Notes under the pieces: model-generated
The model's database searches: none
What the model was told of the DNA's origin: nothing
What the model saw: the letters and a program-made list of their open reading frames with translations, nothing else
In this document: piece after piece, positions 9,139-16,950 of the stretch
How positions within the stretch are numbered: the first letter of the stretch is position 1
How the letters are laid out: each line of letters begins with the position of its first letter
DNA from: an uncultured Flavobacterium sp.
Lineage (GTDB): Bacteria > Bacteroidota > Bacteroidia > Flavobacteriales > Flavobacteriaceae
Length of the DNA: 64,000 nt
Assembly: GCF_951805225.1 (NCBI RefSeq)
Contig: NZ_OX638201.1
Span: 3,162,001-3,226,000, forward strand
Direction: 5' to 3'
Made by a program: the position numbers and the translations under genes

Positions 9139-10194
9139 ATGGAAATCAATATTCAACTTAAATCATTGGCGGATAAAATCGATCAGTTAAAAAGCAAAAT
9201 TGAAACAGAAGAATCTACAAAGCATGCTTTTGTTTTGCCATTTATACATATTCTTGGCTACGACGCTTTTAATCCGCTGGAAGTAGTTCCTGAATTTACT
9301 GCCGATCTAGGTTTAAAAAAAGGAGAAAAAGTAGATTATGCCATCTTTCAGAACGGAGAACCAATTATAATAGTAGAATGCAAAAGTTGGAAAGAAAATC
9401 TAACGGTACATAATTCCCAATTATTCCGCTATTTTCATGTTACTAAAACCCGATTTGCTCTTTTAACAAATGGAATTCAGTATCAATTTTTCACAGATTT
9501 AGATGATAAAAACAAAATGGATCAAAAGCCTTTTTTGGAATTTGACATCACAAATCTAAAAGAGAATACAATTACTGAGGTTGCAAAATTTCACAAATCC
9601 AGTTTCAACGTTGATAATATTGTTACAAATGCAAGCTCTTTAAAATATATTAAAGAGATAAAAAAGCAAATCAATATTGAACTGGAAAATCCTTCGAATG
9701 ATTTCACAAAGCATTTTGCAAATAAGGTTTATACCGGAAGATTAACTGAAAAAGTAGTTGATGAATTTAAAGATTTGGTTCAAAAATCCTTAAACCAATT
9801 TATTAGCGAAAAAATAAATGATCGTTTAAAAGCCGCTCTTACCAAAGAAACAATTAAACAACAAGATGAACAAGTTGAATCTCTGGAAGAAGAAAGTAAA
9901 ATTGTTACCAGTGAAGAAGAACTGGACGGATATCGCATTATTGTTGCGATACTAAGACGAAAACTTCCTACTAAACGAATCGTTTACCGTGACACACAAT
10001 CTTATTTTGGCATTTTGCTGGACGATAATAATCGTAAGCCTCTTTGCCGTCTTCATCTTAATGGAAGTAAAAAATATGTCAGCCTTTTTAATGACAATAA
10101 AAACGAAACAAAACTACCGATTTCGACTATTGATGATCTTTATCAATTCGAAAAAGAGTTACTAGAAACTGTTGGATTATATGAAACCGAATAA
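9139..10194 (+). CDS. Type I restriction HsdR N-terminal-like nuclease-fold protein (351 aa)
   Basis: Residues about 20-150 match the HSDR_N_2 pattern: ESTKHAFVLPFIHILGYDAFNP...VVPEF, then KVDYAIFQNGEPIIIVECKSW. The latter carries the D...ExK signature of PD-(D/E)xK nucleases, in the D-x(n)-E-C-K form. There is no helicase or motor domain, so this is not a restriction subunit by itself. The C-terminal ~100 residues (EELDGYRIIVAILRRKLPTK...) are like a domain seen in related stand-alone proteins. It is the first gene of a three-gene operon with PH/SHOCT and TM2 proteins. Function unknown: DNA binding/cleavage or an envelope-linked stress role are both possible. Confidence 0.78.
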   Translation: MEINIQLKSLADKIDQLKSKIETEESTKHAFVLPFIHILGYDAFNPLEVVPEFTADLGLKKGEKVDYAIFQNGEPIIIVECKSWKENLTVHNSQLFRYFHVTKTRFALLTNGIQYQFFTDLDDKNKMDQKPFLEFDITNLKENTITEVAKFHKSSFNVDNIVTNASSLKYIKEIKKQINIELENPSNDFTKHFANKVYTGRLTEKVVDEFKDLVQKSLNQFISEKINDRLKAALTKETIKQQDEQVESLEEESKIVTSEEELDGYRIIVAILRRKLPTKRIVYRDTQSYFGILLDDNNRKPLCRLHLNGSKKYVSLFNDNKNETKLPISTIDDLYQFEKELLETVGLYETE

Positions 10195-10206
10195 AAACTA
10201 ATTATT

Positions 10207-10809
10207 ATGATAAACGATTTAAAAAAATTCTTAAACGAAGAACAAGACCCAAAAGCAGTTGAAAAACTATTAGTAAAAGTCAACGGATTACTTACTTCTG
10301 GTGAAGAAGTAGAATATATCGCCGTGCAAAAAAAACCGGCTATAAATTTATCTCCGGATTGTATTGCTTTAACCAATAAAAGAATCATTTTCTGCAGACC
10401 GAGAAATTTAGGATTATCGATGGATTTTCAGGATTATGCCTGGAAAGACATATTAGATTGTCACATGAAAGAAGGAATTATGGGAGCAACTTTTTCTATG
10501 AAGACGATTAAAGGACATGTGAATATGCTTGATTATTTACCAAAAGCTCAAGCCCGAAAATTATATCAATTTGCTCAGCAAAAAGAAGAAGAAATGGTTG
10601 TTTTCAGACGTGAACATGATCTTGAAAATAAAAGAGCAATTGCTGGCGGAGGAATAACAGTAAATACAAATATTCCAACTCATCAAAATGTCGAGCAAAA
10701 AGAAGATCCATTAGAAGTACTTCAAAAACTAAAAAAATTATTAGAAAGCGAAATCATTTCTCAAACAGAATTTGATTCAAAGAAAACAGAAATTTTATCT
10801 AAAATGTAA
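10207..10809 (+). CDS. Bacterial PH domain protein with C-terminal SHOCT motif (200 aa)
   Basis: The N-terminal half (about 30-120: LLTSGEEVEYIAVQKKP...DCIALTNKRIIFCRP...DYAWKDILDCH) fits the bacterial PH (bPH) fold. The C-terminus, EDPLEVLQKLKKLLESEIIS followed by QTEFDSKKTEILSKM, is a SHOCT motif (short helical pair). It has no signal peptide or membrane segment. It starts 12 bases after the nuclease-fold gene and ends 3 bases before the TM2 gene, so the three are cotranscribed. PH and SHOCT modules often join oligomeric or membrane-associated assemblies. The exact role is unknown. Confidence 0.8.
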   Translation: MINDLKKFLNEEQDPKAVEKLLVKVNGLLTSGEEVEYIAVQKKPAINLSPDCIALTNKRIIFCRPRNLGLSMDFQDYAWKDILDCHMKEGIMGATFSMKTIKGHVNMLDYLPKAQARKLYQFAQQKEEEMVVFRREHDLENKRAIAGGGITVNTNIPTHQNVEQKEDPLEVLQKLKKLLESEIISQTEFDSKKTEILSKM

Positions 10810-10812
10810 ATT

Positions 10813-11022
10813 ATGAAAAGTAAAACAACCGCAGCAATTTTGACATTCTTTTTGGGAGGAATCGGAATCCATAAATTTTATTTAGGGCAATCAGGCCAAG
10901 GGATTCTTTATCTATTATTTTGTTGGACACTTATTCCTTCAATATTAGCCTTTTTTCAGTTTTTCGGACTTATTTTTATGTCTGATCATTCATTTAATGT
11001 GAAATATAATACCGGATTTTAA
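10813..11022 (+). CDS. TM2 domain protein (69 aa)
   Basis: Two membrane helices are joined by the conserved short turn: KSKTTAAILTFFLGGIGIHKFYLG (helix 1 and the GIG.H.FYLG motif), then a second helix about 35-58. This is the full TM2 domain and nothing else. It begins 3 bases after the PH/SHOCT stop codon and is followed by a terminator at 11059-11086. TM2 proteins have no fixed biochemical role, so it may anchor the partners to the membrane (inference). Confidence 0.85.
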   Translation: MKSKTTAAILTFFLGGIGIHKFYLGQSGQGILYLLFCWTLIPSILAFFQFFGLIFMSDHSFNVKYNTGF

Positions 11023-11058
11023 ATGGTTTAAAATTAAAACCAAATCATTTAAGCTTTT

Positions 11059-11086
11059 AAAGAGGAACGGAAATGTCCTCTTTTTT
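11059..11086 (+). terminator. Intrinsic terminator after TM2 gene
   Basis: AAAGAGGA pairs with TCCTCTTT around a 9-base loop, followed by a T-run. It closes the 9139-11022 operon. Confidence 0.8.
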
Positions 11087-11240
11087 CTATTTAAACTAAC
11101 TTTCTTCTCGATTAGATCTTTCGATAAAATCACGTATAACTACTCATTTTAAAGAACGTAATTCTAATTAGATTTATCACTATTTAAAAATAACAAGATT
11201 TTAAAACCTGTTTTAAGATTATCTAAATACCTCAACGCCT

Positions 11241-11657
11241 GTGCAAAAAAATTACCTAATCCTATTATCATTTCTTTCGCTTGGAATACTTTCTTGTAAA
11301 CATGCTTCTGCTCCGGCTCCTCAAAAAATAAACACATTTTACAAGGAAGTAATTACTGCTGAAGATCGGAAGACTATAACTCCTGAAGAAGCCAAAACTT
11401 ATCATGTTGATACGCAATATCATTATAAATACCGAACCGGAAATTCTGGTCATTATGAGTATAATTATAATGTAAAAGGTGTTGATATGAAAGGAGATTC
11501 TGTTTTTGGAAACATTAATGTTGAAGGAAAATATGGTGCAGGAATTCTAATCAATGATTCTGTGCCGGAACTCAACATAAAAACCGAATGGATCGCGTAT
11601 GGAAAACTAAAAGCTTTTGACGAAAAAGGAAATGAATATTTCTTAATAGTGCAATGA
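11241..11657 (+). CDS. Small lipoprotein, hypothetical (138 aa)
   Basis: The best start is a GTG at 11241, which gives a lipoprotein signal QKNYLILLSFLSLGILSCK (Cys19). The mature part is predicted beta-rich (TQYHYKYRTGNSGHYEYNYN.. KGDSVFGNINVEGKYGAG). No named family was recognised. The next small gene lies directly downstream. Confidence 0.65.
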   Translation: MQKNYLILLSFLSLGILSCKHASAPAPQKINTFYKEVITAEDRKTITPEEAKTYHVDTQYHYKYRTGNSGHYEYNYNVKGVDMKGDSVFGNINVEGKYGAGILINDSVPELNIKTEWIAYGKLKAFDEKGNEYFLIVQ

Positions 11658-11683
11658 TTGCATTTACCCCAAATCTTATCAAA

Positions 11684-11893
11684 ATGAAATATATTCTGAT
11701 GTTCTTTTTTGTGTTCTTAACTTCGTTCTGTCCGCTTGAAACCAAAGTATATATTTGTGGTGCAACAGGCGCAAAAAAATACCATTATACTGATAATTGC
11801 CGTGGACTAACTGCCTGTAAACATGAGATTACAAAAGTATCAATTTCGCAGGCACAAGGTTACGGACTCACGCTTTGCGGTTGGGAAGATTAA
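11684..11893 (+). CDS. Small secreted Cys-containing protein (69 aa)
   Basis: From the ATG at 11684 it has a signal peptide (MKYILMFFFVFLTSFC), then a short domain VYICGATGAKKYHYTDNCRG..CKHEITKVS..QA.GYGLTLCGWE with four Cys residues. This domain is a small conserved hypothetical type in Flavobacteria. An in-frame ATG at 11654 overlaps the previous stop (ATGA), but that extension precedes the signal peptide and is less likely. It is probably cotranscribed with the lipoprotein gene. Function unknown. Confidence 0.65.
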   Translation: MKYILMFFFVFLTSFCPLETKVYICGATGAKKYHYTDNCRGLTACKHEITKVSISQAQGYGLTLCGWED

Positions 11894-11957
11894 TGCATTG
11901 TATCGCGATCACCTTATTTAATCATTTGATAATAATCACTTTACAATAAATTCACAT

Positions 11958-11965
11958 TAGTTTTG
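11958..11965 (+). promoter_or_regulatory. -7 promoter box TAgtTTTG before the GH1 gene
   Basis: It matches TAnnTTTG 25 bases before the 27-codon ORF and about 150 bases before the beta-glucosidase. No good -33 box at normal spacing was found. Confidence 0.4.
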
Positions 11966-11989
11966 TTAATTTGAATAAAACTAAACGTC

Positions 11990-12073
11990 ATGAAATTCTT
12001 CAATCTAAATTTTTTGGTTTCATTCAAAGAATGGCTTTTTTTAAGAGCTATGCAATCTTCTTTCCTTCATTAA
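11990..12073 (+). CDS. Possible 27-residue leader ORF upstream of GH1 gene
   Basis: ATG to TAA encodes MKFFNLNFLVSFKEWLFLR followed by AMQSSFLH. It starts 25 bases after a -7 box and ends 41 bases before the glucosidase start. It has no run of one amino acid, so it does not look like an attenuation leader. It may be a translated short peptide or chance. Confidence 0.25.
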   Translation: MKFFNLNFLVSFKEWLFLRAMQSSFLH

Positions 12074-12114
12074 TAAATTAGAAATTCAAAATTAAAAAAG
12101 GAAAGCACAATTGA

Positions 12115-13464
12115 ATGAATAAAATTGATACCGCATTTTTACATAAAGACCAATTTGGGCAAGATTTCTTGTGGGGTGTTTCTACCGCCGCCTTCCAAAT
12201 TGAAGGTGCACATGATGCCGACGGAAAAGGTTCTTCTATCTGGGATGTTTTTACGTCTCAAAAAGGAAAAATCAAAAATGGCCATCATGCACTAACTGCT
12301 TGTGATTTCTATAATTCTTACCAGAATGATATTGACCTGATAAACGAATTAAATATTCCGAATTTCAGATTTTCTATTAGTTGGACACGAATTATGCCTA
12401 CAGGAACTCATCCTGTAAATCAGGCAGGAATAGATTATTACAACAAAATCATAGATTCTTTACTCGCATCTGAAATAGAACCCTGGATTACACTTTATCA
12501 TTGGGATTTACCTCAAAGTTTAGAAGTAAAAGGCGGATGGACAAATCGAGAATCGGTTTCCTGGTTTTCAGAATATGTTGCCGTTTGTGCACAATATTTT
12601 GGAGATCGCGTCAAAAACTGGATGGTTATCAATGAACCTTCCGTTTTTACTGGAGCCGGATATTTCCTAGGCATTCACGCTCCCGGAAAAAAAGGGATTA
12701 CCAATTATCTTAAAGCCATGCATCATGTAACTTTGGCTACAGCTGCAGGCGGAAAAAAATTAAGAAATCTAATTCCGGACGCTAATATTGGTACTACTTT
12801 TTCGTGTACACATATTGAACCTTTTTCTCAATCCCCAAAAGATATAGAAGCTGCAAAACGTGTAGATACTTTATTGAACAGAACTTTTATAGAGCCAATT
12901 TTAGGATTGGGTTATCCGCAAGCAGATTTACCGGTTCTTAAAAAACTGAACAATTATATTCTTGAAAATGATTTAAATAATCTCGCTTTTGAGTTTGATT
13001 TCATTGGACTTCAATGTTATACGAGAGAAGTTGTAAAATCATCTCTATTAATTCCGTATATTGGTGCTGAATTAATTAGTGCCGAAAAAAGAAATGTTAT
13101 TGCAACAGATATGGGTTGGGAAGTTTATCCTCCGGCGCTTTATCACGTTCTTAAAAAATTCAATAGTTACAACATCAAAAAAATTATAATTACCGAAAAT
13201 GGTGCTGCTTTCCCAGACATTCTTAAAAACGGAAAAGTCTACGATATCAAGCGCACACATTATATACAAGATCATTTAGAACAGATTTTGAAAGCCAAAA
13301 AAGACGGTTATAATGTTGATGGTTATTTTGTTTGGAGTCTTACTGATAACTTCGAATGGGCAGAAGGTTACAATGCCAGATTTGGACTTATTCATGTAGA
13401 TTTTGACACACAACAAAGAACAATTAAACATTCAGGATTATGGTTTCGGGATTTCTTATCCTAA
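12115..13464 (+). CDS. bglB: Family 1 glycoside hydrolase, beta-glucosidase type
   Basis: The 449-residue length and motifs fit GH1 retaining beta-glycosidases: the N-terminal FLWGVSTAAFQIEGA, acid/base Glu174 in VINEP, nucleophile Glu361 in ITENG, and the C-terminal YFVWSLTDNFEWAEGY. There is no signal peptide, so it acts in the cytoplasm, probably on imported cellobiose-like or other beta-glucosides. No transporter or sugar regulator is adjacent, and a small membrane-peptide gene follows. The gene name is by family analogy and the exact sugar is not determined. Confidence 0.9.
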   Translation: MNKIDTAFLHKDQFGQDFLWGVSTAAFQIEGAHDADGKGSSIWDVFTSQKGKIKNGHHALTACDFYNSYQNDIDLINELNIPNFRFSISWTRIMPTGTHPVNQAGIDYYNKIIDSLLASEIEPWITLYHWDLPQSLEVKGGWTNRESVSWFSEYVAVCAQYFGDRVKNWMVINEPSVFTGAGYFLGIHAPGKKGITNYLKAMHHVTLATAAGGKKLRNLIPDANIGTTFSCTHIEPFSQSPKDIEAAKRVDTLLNRTFIEPILGLGYPQADLPVLKKLNNYILENDLNNLAFEFDFIGLQCYTREVVKSSLLIPYIGAELISAEKRNVIATDMGWEVYPPALYHVLKKFNSYNIKKIIITENGAAFPDILKNGKVYDIKRTHYIQDHLEQILKAKKDGYNVDGYFVWSLTDNFEWAEGYNARFGLIHVDFDTQQRTIKHSGLWFRDFLS

Positions 13465-13537
13465 AAACCAAACCGTAAAATAGATTTAAGAATACCTAAA
13501 TTGAATTAAACTCAGTATAAACTTAAATAATATTATT

Positions 13538-13702
13538 ATGGAAATCAACTGGTATGTATTGAGCGCAATAGTTATTGGGATTGTTTTATTAGTTTACTTT
13601 CTGGTAAAACAAAATAAAAAAGACCGTAAGAAAATTGAAGAAGAATTGAATTTCTACAAAGAATCTGATGAGGTAGAAATCAACAATGATCTTCATTTAT
13701 AG
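13538..13702 (+). CDS. Small single-pass membrane protein (54 aa)
   Basis: The short ORF encodes MEINWYVLSAIVIGIVLLVYFLVKQ-type sequence: one membrane helix (about 5-24) followed by a basic then acidic tail KKDRKKIEEELNFYKESDEVE. It starts 73 bases after the GH1 gene and precedes a strong terminator. Such FeoB-associated-like or YtxH-like tiny membrane proteins are frequent in Flavobacteria. Function unknown. Confidence 0.6.
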   Translation: MEINWYVLSAIVIGIVLLVYFLVKQNKKDRKKIEEELNFYKESDEVEINNDLHL

Positions 13703-13725
13703 TTCTTTTTTAAACATTTAAAAAA

Positions 13726-13767
13726 GCAAAAAGCCTTTCGGAAGTCTACTTCCGAAAGGCTTTTTGC
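13726..13767. terminator. Strong bidirectional terminator
   Basis: A 20-bp perfect stem begins GCAAAAAGCCTTTCGG and closes around a 2-base centre (ct). It is flanked by A- and T-runs and serves the convergent genes at 13538-13702 and 13775-14311. Confidence 0.9.
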
Positions 13768-13774
13768 TTACACA

Positions 13775-14311
13775 TTAATTCAGTGTTTCATTCAAAACTG
13801 CAACAACTTCTTTCCAGTTATTTACACGTAAGTGATGCGTTTTATTCACATTATGAAACGCTGTAAACATGATAGGTTTTCCCATGCAATAATCCAGATT
13901 TTTAGGATGATCGTCAATCATAAAATCTGTATTGATAATTCTTTTACTTCCGCAAAGAATAATATTTTCCCACTTAATAAACGGAAAATGTTCTTCAAGC
14001 CAAAAGATTTTTTCGGCAAGCGAAACCGGAAATTCCGTAGCAGCAGAAACAATAAATATTTCGAAGTTTTCCTGCAACTGACGCAAACTTTCGACAGCAT
14101 CGTCCATAACTGGTAAGTTTCTGAAGAAATTCTCTTTATTCAAAATTTCTCTCAAAAGATCTCTTTCTACAAAAGCATCTTCTTCACTCAAACCCTGAAT
14201 ACTTTCCCTTGTTAACGCTGTTCCATTCGCTTCATTATAATAATCAATTAAATGTGCCTCGATATCGGCAAGCACGCCATCCATATCGACAGCAATAGTT
14301 TTCTTTTTCAT
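13775..14311 (-). CDS. 5'(3')-deoxyribonucleotidase, HAD superfamily
   Basis: The 178-residue protein starts KKKTIAVDMDGVLAD, the DxDGxLxD motif of HAD phosphatases with nucleophile Asp near residue 9. Later come IVSAATEFP (motif II Ser/Thr), CGSKRIINTDFMIDDHPKNL (motifs III/IV). This is the NT5C/YorS-type 5'(3')-nucleotidase pattern, which hydrolyses deoxynucleoside monophosphates in the cytoplasm. It is divergent from the DeoR regulator gene and shares an intergenic region full of TTGCAA hexamers, so it may be under that regulator. Confidence 0.88.
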   Translation of the reverse strand: MKKKTIAVDMDGVLADIEAHLIDYYNEANGTALTRESIQGLSEEDAFVERDLLREILNKENFFRNLPVMDDAVESLRQLQENFEIFIVSAATEFPVSLAEKIFWLEEHFPFIKWENIILCGSKRIINTDFMIDDHPKNLDYCMGKPIMFTAFHNVNKTHHLRVNNWKEVVAVLNETLN

Positions 14312-14324
14312 TTTTAACTTTATT

Positions 14325-14395
14325 TTGCAACAAAATTACGCAAATATTGCAAATTATTGCAATTTTAATTTACTTTTGCAATATAAAGTTGCATC
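14325..14395 (+). promoter_or_regulatory. Promoter and TTGCAA operator cluster before the DeoR gene
   Basis: TTGCAA occurs at 14325-14330, 14347-14352, 14357-14362 and 14376-14381, and a fifth partial copy GTTGCA at about 14388. A -7 box TAcTTTTG lies at 14371-14378 with a TTG 21 bases upstream (14347-14349). The hexamers overlap both promoter boxes and lie between two divergent genes, as expected for autoregulation by the DeoR-type protein (inference). Confidence 0.55.
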
Positions 14396-14397
14396 AC

Positions 14398-15147
14398 ATG
14401 AAAAAAGAAGAACGTCAAAAAGTAATTTTAGAATACTTATCAAAAGAGCATCGCGTAACATTACTCGAACTTAGCGGCTACTTAAATGTCTCTGAAGACA
14501 CGATAAGACGAGATGTAAAAGAACTCTCAGATCTGGGATTATTAAAAGCAGTTCGCGGAGGCGCAGTCGCTCCTTCTCCAATTCCGCTACATTATAGAAG
14601 CAGAGAAAAACACGACGTCGAAAACAAAAAGATCATTGCCGAAAAAGCAATCTCGTATTTAAAAGACGGTCAGGTTGTATTTATTGATGGCGGAACAACT
14701 TCTTTGGCTTTAGTGGCAAGTTTTCCATATGATTTAAAAATAACGGTTATTACAAACAGTTTTCCCGTTGCGGCATTAATCGAAGATTTACCTAATATTG
14801 ATTTGATTTTTGCGGGTGGAAAAATGTGCAAAACATCCTTTACTACGGCAAGTATTGAAACTATAGATTTCTTCCGTAATTTCAGAGCTGATGTTTGTAT
14901 TCTGGGCGTTTGCAGTATACATCACGAACGCGGACTTACGGGCGTTATACACGAGGATTCTCAGATTAAAAAGACTATGATTCAAAATTCTAATTATGTG
15001 ATAGCACTGAGTTCTATTGAAAAAGTAGATACCGCCGAATCTTATTTTATTGGTCCAATCAGCAATATTGATGTTCTGGTAACAAATGCTTCTCCAGAAG
15101 AAGAAATTTTAAAACCTTACAAAGATTCCGGCGTAACAATTGTTTAA
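14398..15147 (+). CDS. DeoR/GlpR-family transcriptional regulator (249 aa)
   Basis: I chose the start at 14398 (MKKEERQKVILEYLSKEH). The frame is open further upstream, but that part lacks family sequence. The N-terminal winged HTH RVTLLELSGYLNVSEDTIRRDVKEL is diagnostic for DeoR. The C-terminal DeoRC sugar-phosphate sensor domain includes VVFIDGGTTSLALV and LTGVIHEDSQIKK. The effector is probably a phosphorylated sugar or nucleoside. It is likely a repressor of itself and possibly of the divergent nucleotidase. Confidence 0.9.
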   Translation: MKKEERQKVILEYLSKEHRVTLLELSGYLNVSEDTIRRDVKELSDLGLLKAVRGGAVAPSPIPLHYRSREKHDVENKKIIAEKAISYLKDGQVVFIDGGTTSLALVASFPYDLKITVITNSFPVAALIEDLPNIDLIFAGGKMCKTSFTTASIETIDFFRNFRADVCILGVCSIHHERGLTGVIHEDSQIKKTMIQNSNYVIALSSIEKVDTAESYFIGPISNIDVLVTNASPEEEILKPYKDSGVTIV

Positions 15148-15174
15148 TTTAAAAACAGAATAAAAAAGTTCTTG

Positions 15175-15261
15175 TTTCACGCAGATTTTACAGATTTAAG
15201 CAAATTAAAAAGAAAATAAATCTGTGTGCATCTGCTTAAATTATTTTAAATCTGCGTGAAA
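15175..15261. repeat. Fold-back word repeat (cgcagatttTacagattt type)
   Basis: TTTCACGCAGATTT and AAATCTGCGTGAAA are inverted, with further CAGATT/AATCTG words between. The same words recur near 33971-34062, 34720-34872 and 35758-35790. The remaining 15262-15550 is AT-rich with no supported gene. A 21-codon ORF at 15389-15454 is not credible. Confidence 0.6.
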
Positions 15262-15550
15262 AATTTACTTTGCAAAAAATAATTTTACTACAATCCAATT
15301 AGCGCAAAAAAGCAAATTTTTCAGCTTTTTAAATCCGTTATTGCAGGCAAAAAAACTAAAAAATTTATTTGTAAAAAAGCAATAAAAAATGGCGATTTCT
15401 CCTGTATTTACTAGGTTTTTTGATAAGTTTTACTTATCTTTATATTGTAAATAACAGTAAATATATGCCGAAAAACAGACTTTTTAAACTCCAGAATTAC
15501 TTCTCAAAAAATTATTCTTTTTACTTCTTTAAGTATTTTATTTTTCACTT

Positions 15551-16219
15551 TCACAATGCTTCTCCGGAACTTCCTTTAGATTTAGAAATCATTCGATCTA
15601 ATTTTTTTAAACATGCTGAAGAAACCAAAGCTATTGTTCCAATTCCAACCATAAATATTTTTTCAGGATTTATTTTCTGAGCTTTTATTTTAGAAAACAC
15701 ATCTTGAAAATTAGAATATAAATTTCCTTTTTTAAGATCCTCTTTCGACTCTTCATTTTCTTTTTTCACAAAACCATCTACTTCTATGATTTCTTTCTCA
15801 CTTTCAACGACTATCTCTGCCTTATCGGCAGTCTTAATTTGTTTAGTTTCTTCAATTCTACACTTTTCGTTAAACTTTTTAAAAGGGCGCGGTTGAAAAT
15901 CAACTATAACTGCCGCAAGATTTATTGCATCAATATTCAACGGATCCGTTTCGCCTTTAAAGAAGGTCTCAATAGGCCTAAACTTATCTTTTTGCTCCTT
16001 AAACTTATTCTTTTTAGTATGATCAAAATCTAAGCACAATAAATTTTTAAAGACATTTAAATCATCTTGAGTTGGGTTATTCTCAAAAATAAGCCAACAT
16101 AAATCGCGGAGTTTTCCTCGAGAGGGATTATACAAGTAATCGAAGTGTTCTCCTTCTTTTACGATCTCATATTTAATTTTAATGCCTTTTTTATATTCTT
16201 CTAATGTTTTGGAATGCAT
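15551..16219 (-). CDS. Membrane protein of the cassette, copy B (222 aa, lacks C-terminal domain)
   Basis: It is paralogous to 4951-6000 across the N-terminal domain: TLEEYKKGIKIKYE, LRDLCWLIFE, KDKFRPIETFFKGETD, VDFQPRPFKKF. A charged linker and a single membrane helix (about 188-206) follow, but the protein stops about 15 residues after the helix. The roughly 100-residue Cys-rich GDHYE domain of copy A is missing, and I found no trace of it downstream. It is either a shortened functional form or a truncated relic. It reads away from the leader of a decayed peptide copy. Confidence 0.68.
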   Translation of the reverse strand: MHSKTLEEYKKGIKIKYEIVKEGEHFDYLYNPSRGKLRDLCWLIFENNPTQDDLNVFKNLLCLDFDHTKKNKFKEQKDKFRPIETFFKGETDPLNIDAINLAAVIVDFQPRPFKKFNEKCRIEETKQIKTADKAEIVVESEKEIIEVDGFVKKENEESKEDLKKGNLYSNFQDVFSKIKAQKINPEKIFMVGIGTIALVSSACLKKLDRMISKSKGSSGEAL

Positions 16220-16322
16220 GGTATATATATGGTTATTTATAGGAAATCTTGGGAATCTCAGTAAACCGCAGAAATTTTTGATAATTTCTTATAAACAAAA
16301 GTCTCAAAATGCCTTTCGTTTA

Positions 16323-16550
16323 TTATAGAAATTAGTTCATGTCTTGCCTGCAGATTAAAACAAAAATATAAAACTAGTTCAAATTAACAGTGTAAAAAAC
16401 CGTAAGACCGGATTTATTCGGGAAGTATAAAAAACGTCTTACAGTTCTACACACTTTACTTCCCAAAAATCAATCTTGGAACTACTATTAACAAGCTCTG
16501 GATAAACTCTGGATAGCAATACTTATGCCTAATTTTTAATCTAAACCAAA
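16323..16550 (+). promoter_or_regulatory. Conserved leader/regulatory region, decayed middle copy
   Basis: It has the same elements as the other two copies: TTAGTTCA and CTAGTTCA flanking a 21-base dyad at 16341-16361, then GTAAGAC 16402-16408, GGGAAGTA 16420-16427, GTCTTAC 16436-16442 and TACTTCCC 16457-16464. The dyad has a mismatch at the third pair, and the later ATTGC/GCAAT hairpin has lost its left arm. Both fit loss of function, while the interleaved stems remain intact. Confidence 0.6.
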
Positions 16551-16640
16551 ATGAAAAAAAATATTTTTTACAGCCTCCAGATTATTATTTACTTCTACTC
16601 CCATAAGTATGAAAATCAGCCAAAAACTAATCTATTTTGA
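16551..16640 (+). pseudogene. Decayed peptide gene of a third cassette copy
   Basis: The 29-codon ORF starts at the same place behind the leader as the peptide genes (context AATC-TAAACCAAAATGAAAAAA). MKKNIFYSLQIIIYFYSHKY followed by ENQPKTNLF aligns with MKKFILFVAFASIFTIFSCT / PDEYETQPKKETE of copy B, including YE.QPK, but the lipobox Cys is lost and a stop precedes the GPGD tail. No kinase follows. Confidence 0.55.
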
Positions 16641-16744
16641 GTATCTAATTCTAATATTTATTTTTCGTTTTCCAACAATTAAACTTGTTCAAACATTAAA
16701 ATCAATTTATTGATCTCTTCAATACTATATTTTTTAACTTTTTT

Positions 16745-16860
16745 TTAATAGTCAAGACAACCTTTTTAAGACTTTTTGCCTCTATTAAATAAAGGTCAAG
16801 TTTAGTTTTAGATTCACATAAAACGCTCTAACGAGCCTAAATTTATTGTGCTTTATATTT
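16745..16860 (-). pseudogene. Remnant of a third copy of the cassette membrane-protein gene
   Basis: On the minus strand the frame reads ...KHNKFRLVRAF..., matching DKFRPI.TF of the two intact paralogs. Beyond it come in-frame stops and, in a shifted frame, a KSLKKV-like echo of RPFKKF. The start and about 60 N-terminal residues are gone: the leader of copy B begins directly next to the fragment. The similarity is short and was judged by eye. Confidence 0.45.
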
Positions 16861-16950
16861 TGTTTTCGGGATTTCTCGGGAATCTCAGGAAAACGCGGGA
16901 ATTCTGGGAATCCCCTATAAACAATGGGCTCAAAGCACCTTTTCTTTGCC

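Noticed and set aside
9139..10194. HsdR_N-type protein as a type I restriction subunit
   Set aside because: It lacks the helicase motor, and no HsdM or HsdS gene is nearby.
15389..15454. 21-codon ORF (MAISPVFTRFFDKFYLSLYCK)
   Set aside because: Short, no context, and no conservation can be judged. Nothing suggests translation.
15420..15680. Plus-strand ORF of 86 codons overlapping the end of the membrane-protein gene
   Set aside because: It is antisense to the 15551-16219 gene over most of its length, has no domain, and is rich in Phe/Tyr/Asn as expected for AT-rich shadow frames.
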